64,000 bases of DNA from an uncultured Collinsella sp. (lineage in GTDB: Bacteria; Actinomycetota; Coriobacteriia; Coriobacteriales; Coriobacteriaceae), in the NCBI GenBank assembly GCA_900762325.1, contig CAAFGG010000017.1, positions 1-64,000 of the forward strand, given 5' to 3'. How positions within the stretch are numbered: position 1 is the first letter of the stretch; each line of letters opens with the position of its first letter. The translations under genes and the position numbers were made by a program. The notes under the pieces were generated by a model that saw only the letters and a list, made by a program, of their open reading frames with translations, did not search any database and was not told the DNA's origin. Shown here in pieces: positions 59,779 to 64,000 of this stretch.

Positions 59779-59907
59779 AGGAAACTCCTCCAACCAAGCA
59801 GCTTTAGGCTGCAACTACAAACAAACAGTTGAACATAATACGCCATCGACGCGGGCAGGTGAAGTCCGTGAGACCAACTTCTTCGGTGTAGTCGAGGGCA
59901 AATCCAT

Positions 59908-59935
59908 ATCTTAGACAAGAATTCGCGATTTGCAA
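59908..59935 (-). promoter_or_regulatory. Promoter of the rpsP operon
   Basis: On the minus strand TTGCAA and TAAGAT are 16 nt apart, leaving a leader of about 125 nt before rpsP. It is divergent from the dinB promoter, with about 20 nt between them. Confidence 0.6.
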
Positions 59936-59953
59936 GCACATCCACGCACCTCA

Positions 59954-59977
59954 CATGAGCTGCGCGGTATACTCATG
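59954..59977 (+). promoter_or_regulatory. dinB -10 element inside a palindrome; leaderless transcript likely
   Basis: TATACT (59968-59973) ends 6 nt before the dinB ATG, so transcription should start at or next to the start codon, and no ribosome binding site exists. CATGAG (59954-59959) and CTCATG (59972-59977) form an inverted repeat spanning the -10, a plausible repressor site. Confidence 0.5.
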
Positions 59978-59979
59978 AC

Positions 59980-61233
59980 ATGGAAAGACGCGAACATACA
60001 TACGGTTATGAGAATGCTGCGGGCGTCACGCCGCCGCCCTGGACGGGTCCGGCGGTGGGTCTGATGGACCTCGATGCGTTTTTTGCGAGCGTGGAGATGC
60101 TCGACCACCCCGAGTGGCGCGGCAAGCCGCTCATTGTGGGCGGAGATGCCGAGTCGCGCGGCGTCGTGTCCACGTGTTCGTATGAGGCACGCCGCTTTGG
60201 CGTGCATTCCGCCATGGCCTCGGCCGAGGCACGGCGTCTGTGCCCGCAGGCGATTTGGACGCATGGGCATTTTGATCGCTACCGCGAAGTGAGCGCGCAA
60301 GTCATGGCGATTCTCGCCGACGAGACGCCGCGTGTGGAGCGCGTGTCCATCGACGAGGCCTTTATCGATATAACGCCGGGCCGGTTTGCGCCCGAAGACC
60401 CGCTGCTGGTCGCGCGACGCATCAGTGACCGCGTGGCGGCACTGGGGGTGACGTGCTCCATTGGCGTCGGCTGCAACAAGACGGTGGCCAAAATCGCGAG
60501 CGAGCGCGACAAGCCCTTTGGCCTGACCATTGTGCGCCCCGGCACGGAGCAGCGATTTTTGGCCGCGCTGCCGGTGTCTGCCATGAGCGGCATCGGTCGC
60601 TCGGCCGAGGAGCGGCTACGCCGCATGCGTATCCACACGCTTGGCGAGCTGTCGCGTGCGCCGGAGTCCACGCTGGCCTCGATTTTTGGCGTCAACGGCG
60701 AGCGTATGCGCCAACGTGCGCTGGGTCTCGAAGTTTCCGAGGTCACAAGTCTGGATGAGGAGCGCGAGGTCAAGTCGGTCAGCAATGAACGCACCTTTGC
60801 GAAAGATTTGACTGAGCGCGGGGACATCGAAGCGGCGATTGCGCTGTTAGGCGAGTCAGTGGGACGCCGTCTGCGCCGTCAGGGACTAACGGGCGCCACG
60901 GTGACGCTCAAGCTCAAGTATTCGTATGGAAGCGGGCGAACGGCGCAGCGGCGGCTGTCTCATCCGACAGACGATGAGAACATCTTCGTGGCGGTTGCAC
61001 TCGAGCTGCTCGGCAACATCTGGCAGGAAGGCATGCACGTTCGCTTAGCGGGCATCGGCATGAGCGACTTCGACCACCAAGGCGGCATCCAAACCGACCT
61101 GTTCTGCGAGATCGATGACCGCGGGGCCCAATCCAGCGAGCGACGCGACCTCTCCGTCGCCATCGACGCCGTCCGAGACAAGTTCGGCGACAACGCCCTA
61201 TCCTTCGGCCGCCAATCCCGTTTCAACGATTAA
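59980..61233 (+). CDS. dinB: DNA polymerase IV (Y-family)
   Basis: A 417-residue translesion polymerase. Catalytic motifs are MDLDAFFASVE and RVSIDEAFIDITP; the CNKTVAKIASERDKP stretch, a helix-hairpin-helix around MSGIGRSAEERLRRM and the little finger domain follow. A clamp-binding QTDLF motif lies near residue 368. ATG at 59980 is chosen because the promoter -10 is 6 nt upstream. Plus-strand gene between divergent rpsP and the RAYT2 element; no clear terminator follows. Confidence 0.95.
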   Translation: MERREHTYGYENAAGVTPPPWTGPAVGLMDLDAFFASVEMLDHPEWRGKPLIVGGDAESRGVVSTCSYEARRFGVHSAMASAEARRLCPQAIWTHGHFDRYREVSAQVMAILADETPRVERVSIDEAFIDITPGRFAPEDPLLVARRISDRVAALGVTCSIGVGCNKTVAKIASERDKPFGLTIVRPGTEQRFLAALPVSAMSGIGRSAEERLRRMRIHTLGELSRAPESTLASIFGVNGERMRQRALGLEVSEVTSLDEEREVKSVSNERTFAKDLTERGDIEAAIALLGESVGRRLRRQGLTGATVTLKLKYSYGSGRTAQRRLSHPTDDENIFVAVALELLGNIWQEGMHVRLAGIGMSDFDHQGGIQTDLFCEIDDRGAQSSERRDLSVAIDAVRDKFGDNALSFGRQSRFND

Positions 61234-61268
61234 CCGCCTTTGGGCAAAAAGAAAGCCGGGCAGCTGCG

Positions 61269-62190
61269 AATGATTATTCTAGGACGGGGATTTTTTAATC
61301 ATTTGGAGCGTCATTTCGCCCTTTGAATGATATTGGTCCCAATTCCCGTCAGACGCGAAATCTGGTCAATCGTAAACCCCCGATGCCTCAACACTGCCAG
61401 AAGACGATTTCGCTCTGATTTCGGCAAAGTTTTAAGCTGATAAGGCTCATGCGGAGCCAAAAGAGCCCGGGCAACTTCCAGCGCATCCATATCGGAGATA
61501 TGCTTACCTTCGGGCATAAAATAGGGATTAGGCTTGCCGTCGGTACTCGAAAGATAAAACGCTTCCGTACCCCCAAACAGATTGAGAATACCTTCACAAT
61601 CACAAATTTCGGGATGAGAGAAATACTCATGGAAGCTGCTCCAGCGATACAGAGGAGCAGAAGAAATACCTGCTTTTGCAGGATTATCGTGTATGTATCG
61701 GACGCAACGGAGCAGCTGTTTGTCGTCAGAAATGATCACACTCTTGAATCGTTCCTGGAACACCGGTCCGCGGCGGCCGGTTTTTTGATTGAAGTGTTTC
61801 GCATATGCCGTATCAATCGCATGCATAGCAACGCTCATCTGATTATCGAGATCATCAAATAGCAGGTGAACATGATTGTCCATGAGGCACCAGGCAAGAA
61901 GACGAATATGAGCGGACGTAAATCGTCTGTTCAATAGATTGAGAAAATAAAGGCGATCGTCATCGTCTTCGAAGATCAGCTGGCCAGCACAGCCCTTGAG
62001 CATGACGTGATAATGGCCGAGTTCGGACAACGCACGGGCAACACGAGTCATCGAAACCCTCCCTTCCAAGGATGCAGTAGTCACAGCATACAAAAGGAAA
62101 GGAAGAGAAGGGCCGAACCGCCCAACAAAGGTGAGCGGTTCGGCAAACGGTAGCAATGATTATTTTATCCCCGTCCCAGAAAAATCATTT
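61269..62190 (-). mobile_element. REP-associated tyrosine transposase element 2 with inverted ends
   Basis: 61269-61304 and 62155-62190 are imperfect reverse complements (about 29 of 35 positions), each centred on GGACGGGGAT and each itself bounded by AATGATT/AATCATT so that it can fold. A RAYT gene lies between. Near the right end is a perfect 10-bp stem GCCGAACCGC/GCGGTTCGGC (62112-62144), possibly a terminator for rsfS or part of the element. The right end overlaps the rsfS stop codon. Confidence 0.7.
61311..62051 (-). CDS. REP-associated tyrosine transposase (IS200-like, Y1 HUH family)
   Basis: A 246-residue RAYT related to, but clearly different from, the one at 28305-29081. It shares LLAWCLMDNHVHLLFDD with the HUH motif, FNQKTGRRGPVFQERFKS and YIHDNPAKAGI with the likely Tyr region, and a C-terminal helix-turn-helix-like end (IDQISRLTGIGTNIIQRAK). 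ATG at 62051 follows AGGGAGGGTTTCG. The frame is intact. A/T content is higher than in neighbouring genes, suggesting transfer. Confidence 0.87.
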   Translation of the reverse strand: MTRVARALSELGHYHVMLKGCAGQLIFEDDDDRLYFLNLLNRRFTSAHIRLLAWCLMDNHVHLLFDDLDNQMSVAMHAIDTAYAKHFNQKTGRRGPVFQERFKSVIISDDKQLLRCVRYIHDNPAKAGISSAPLYRWSSFHEYFSHPEICDCEGILNLFGGTEAFYLSSTDGKPNPYFMPEGKHISDMDALEVARALLAPHEPYQLKTLPKSERNRLLAVLRHRGFTIDQISRLTGIGTNIIQRAK

Positions 62191-62644
62191 AGAGGAGGTT
62201 GAGGGGAAGCTGGGGAGCGTCGCCCCAGAGCTTCTCGAGACGGTAGAACTCGCGTGCCTCGGGGGTAAAGACGTGGACGACAACCGAACCGTAGTCCATG
62301 AGCATCCAAGTCTTCTGCTCGCGGCCCTCGATGGAGAACGGATGCTCGCCGCAAGCCTCGGCGACCTTCTCCTCGATCTCGTCGACAATTGAATCGACCT
62401 GGCGGTTGTTGGCACCGGTGGCAAGCACAAAGTAGTCGCATACGTCGGAAAGCTCGGTCAGGTCGAGCACCTGAACGTCCTCGCCCTTCTTGTCGTAGGC
62501 GGCCTGCGCGGCGGCGCGGGCGACATCCTCGGCGGCGACACCGCTCGCGGACAGCGAGGCGGCAGTGCGGTCGGACGTGGCGACGAAGCTCTTGTGCTCC
62601 ACACCTTCAAGAATCTGCTCGTCGGTCATGGTCTCGTCGGCCAT
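62189..62644 (-). CDS. rsfS: Ribosomal silencing factor RsfS (Iojap family)
   Basis: A 151-residue protein that binds L14 and blocks subunit joining in poor growth conditions. The DUF143 core VLDLTELSDVCDYFVLATG and the WMLMDYGSVVVHVFTPEAREFYRLEKLWGDA region are intact. About 35 extra N-terminal residues precede the core. ATG at 62644 follows AAAGAGGTATTCC. Its last codons and stop lie at the inner edge of the RAYT2 element end, so the C-terminus may have been remodelled by insertion. Confidence 0.94.
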   Translation of the reverse strand: MADETMTDEQILEGVEHKSFVATSDRTAASLSASGVAAEDVARAAAQAAYDKKGEDVQVLDLTELSDVCDYFVLATGANNRQVDSIVDEIEEKVAEACGEHPFSIEGREQKTWMLMDYGSVVVHVFTPEAREFYRLEKLWGDAPQLPLNLL

Positions 62645-62672
62645 GGAATACCTCTTTCTAGACGCACCCGAG

Positions 62673-63281
62673 CTAGCGCAGCTGGGCGTAATGGTTGTAA
62701 ATCGTAATAGCCGTGGGATAAAGATAGCGCCCGGACTGGATCACATAGACCAGACCCTGCGCAAAACAGGAGAAGAACAACTCATCGAGCGTCGACTCCC
62801 CCACCATCTTGCGCAGCGCATGCGCATAGTCGCCGTGGCGGTTGGGCTCGATGGCATCGGCCACAAAGACCACCATATCGAGCGGCGTCATGTCGCAGGC
62901 ACCCACGGTGTGACGGTCGACAGCCTGAAAGACCGCCGAAGACAGCTCGGGAAAGAGCTGCGGAAGCTCATAGGCGGCAACCGGGCCATGCAAGAGCGGC
63001 GTCGCGGCAGACGGAGAGCCGGCAATCTTAATGCCGTAATGCAGAGCGCGCGTGACCAGCTCGTCGTCGGAGAGCACTTTGTCCCAGTCATGGATCAGGC
63101 CGGCGGCAGCGGCATCAAAGCGGTCAACGCCGTAGACCTCGGCCAGATGAAGTGCGGTCTCGGCAACACCCAGCGAATGCACATAGCGCTTGCGCTTATC
63201 CTTCATGCGAACATCGAGCAGCTCTTGAATGCGCTTGAGCAGCGCGCGCTCATCGCCCTCAAACTGATCCTCTACCGACAA
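62673..63281 (-). CDS. yqeK: HD-domain hydrolase YqeK (Ap4A hydrolase)
   Basis: A 202-residue HD-superfamily protein; family members hydrolyse diadenosine tetraphosphate symmetrically. The metal-binding HD pair is in AAAAGLIHDWDK, the first His in KRYVHSLGVAETA, and the later DAIEPNR motif is typical. The start is TTG at 63281, with a GGGGT stretch upstream. Between nadD and rsfS, the conserved nadD-yqeK-rsfS order. Confidence 0.92.
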   Translation of the reverse strand: MSVEDQFEGDERALLKRIQELLDVRMKDKRKRYVHSLGVAETALHLAEVYGVDRFDAAAAGLIHDWDKVLSDDELVTRALHYGIKIAGSPSAATPLLHGPVAAYELPQLFPELSSAVFQAVDRHTVGACDMTPLDMVVFVADAIEPNRHGDYAHALRKMVGESTLDELFFSCFAQGLVYVIQSGRYLYPTAITIYNHYAQLR

Positions 63282-63293
63282 CGTAGACCCCCA

Positions 63294-63971
63294 TCACTCA
63301 AAATCTTCTTGGCCCAGATCGACATACAAACCGCGCTTGCGAATGTAGCCGAGCACAGACTCGCTCGTAAGATAGCGCACGCTCATGCCGCGGGCAACTC
63401 GCTTACGAATGTTCGTCGAGCTGATCGCCAGCGCCGGAATCTGAATATAGCGCACGTCGAACGGCAGTCCCGACTCTTTGATTCGGGCACGCGCCGTATC
63501 GATATCAAAGCCCGGTCGCGTCGCGGCAATAAAGGTGGCAAGCTCAGCGATTCGTTCGGCATCATGCCAGGTCACAATATCGATAATCGCGTCGGCGCCC
63601 GTAATAAAGTAGAGCTTTACCTGCGGCGGGTAAAAGTCGCGAAGGGCATGAAGCGTATCGGCCGTATAGGTTACGCCCGGACGGTCGATCTCGAACCGGC
63701 TCGCCAAAAAGGCCGGGTTCGCGGCGGTGGCGAGGACCGTCATGGCATAACGGTCCTCGGCAGGCGTCACCGGCTTGTCAAGCTTGAAGGCCGGCGTGCC
63801 CGCCGGCATAAAGAGCACGGCATCCAAGTCGAGGGACTCGCGCGCCTGCTCGGCGGTCACCAGGTGCCCGTAATGGATGGGATCAAAGGTGCCACCCATA
63901 ATGCCAAGCCTAAACTCCTGCCCGTCCTCTAGAGGAAGCTCGGGCAGACCGATTCCACCGCGCAGCGACAT
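63294..63971 (-). CDS. nadD: Nicotinate-nucleotide adenylyltransferase
   Basis: A 225-residue nucleotidyltransferase making nicotinate adenine dinucleotide. The ATP-binding GGTFDPIHYGHL is at residues 26-37 and ISSTNIRKRV near the C-terminus. About 20 residues precede the usual start; ATG at 63971 is kept as it follows the upstream stop by 3 nt, but a later start (near EFRLGIMGGTFD) cannot be excluded. Confidence 0.95.
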   Translation of the reverse strand: MSLRGGIGLPELPLEDGQEFRLGIMGGTFDPIHYGHLVTAEQARESLDLDAVLFMPAGTPAFKLDKPVTPAEDRYAMTVLATAANPAFLASRFEIDRPGVTYTADTLHALRDFYPPQVKLYFITGADAIIDIVTWHDAERIAELATFIAATRPGFDIDTARARIKESGLPFDVRYIQIPALAISSTNIRKRVARGMSVRYLTSESVLGYIRKRGLYVDLGQEDFE

Positions 63972-63974
63972 GGC

Positions 63975-64000
63975 TTACTCGCCCTCCGAGGTCTCGGTAT
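63975..64000 (-). CDS. 3' end of an upstream gene (partial, identity unknown)
   Basis: The last 26 bases read, on the minus strand, TETSEGE followed by TAA in the frame just ahead of nadD. An acidic tail and the position before nadD would fit obgE, but seven residues are not enough to say. The gene runs off the window. Confidence 0.4.

Noticed and set aside
59940..59980. LexA (SOS) box upstream of dinB
   Set aside because: No GAAC-N4-GTTC or related match; the palindrome present is CATGAG/CTCATG.
1..64000. tRNA, rRNA, tmRNA, prophage or CRISPR loci anywhere in the window
   Set aside because: None was recognised by eye; small RNAs could be missed without a covariance search.

Overview
The window reads as a chromosomal segment of a high-G+C, Gram-positive anaerobe of the class Coriobacteriia, most likely Collinsella or a close relative. 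This is inferred from gene content and style: an actinobacterial-type integration host factor (mihF) beside gmk and rpoZ, a PyrK/PyrD class 1B dihydroorotate dehydrogenase, a fermentative AdhE, pyruvate phosphate dikinase with its regulatory protein, the DXP isoprenoid genes, and frequent GTG and TTG starts. Almost everything is conserved housekeeping on the minus strand. Only rpmB, adhE, a small kinase-like gene and dinB are on the plus strand.

Layout. 1-437 is an intergenic region with two inverted copies of a structured repeat ahead of the pnp terminator. 438-14738 is pnp and rpsO, then recO, era, dgkA, ybeY, phoH, mtaB, dnaJ, a second membrane-tailed dnaJ-like gene, hemW, dusB and lepA (RNA decay, ribosome assembly, chaperones, tRNA modification). 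14764-19280 is rpsT, holA, comEC and comEA. 19495-21905 is thiI, rpoZ, gmk and mihF. 22145-27623 is the pyrimidine operon pyrR-B-C-K-D-F behind a predicted PyrR attenuator. 27722-32915 is rpmB, a REP-associated tyrosine transposase (RAYT) element with 51-bp inverted ends, adhE and a phosphotransferase-like gene. 33095-43207 is the conserved rpsB-tsf-pyrH-frr-uppS-cdsA-dxr-rseP-ispG-proS cluster (translation, lipid carrier and isoprenoid synthesis). 43427-50049 is xerC, trmFO, dprA, comM, yraN, rnhB and rplS. 50259-57228 holds ppdK, ppsR, glyS and glyQ, lying between lepB and rplS, which are close together in many bacteria. 57288-59778 is lepB, trmD, rimM, khpA and rpsP. 59980-64000 is dinB, a second RAYT element whose end overlaps the rsfS stop codon, then rsfS, yqeK, nadD and the last codons of an unseen gene.

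Working together: the gene set couples ribosome production and maturation, pyrimidine supply, isoprenoid and undecaprenyl synthesis, DNA uptake and processing (ComEA, ComEC, DprA, ComM, RecO) and fermentative pyruvate metabolism. The items most worth a second look are the covarying inverted repeat pair at 1-391, the DnaJ-like protein with a membrane tail, the RseP-type protease with a helix-turn-helix-like insert, xerC without a normal start codon, the pyr attenuator, the two RAYT elements, and the phased repeats upstream of ppdK. No CRISPR array, tRNA, rRNA or prophage was seen. All calls rest on reading the sequence and recalled family knowledge; no searches were run.
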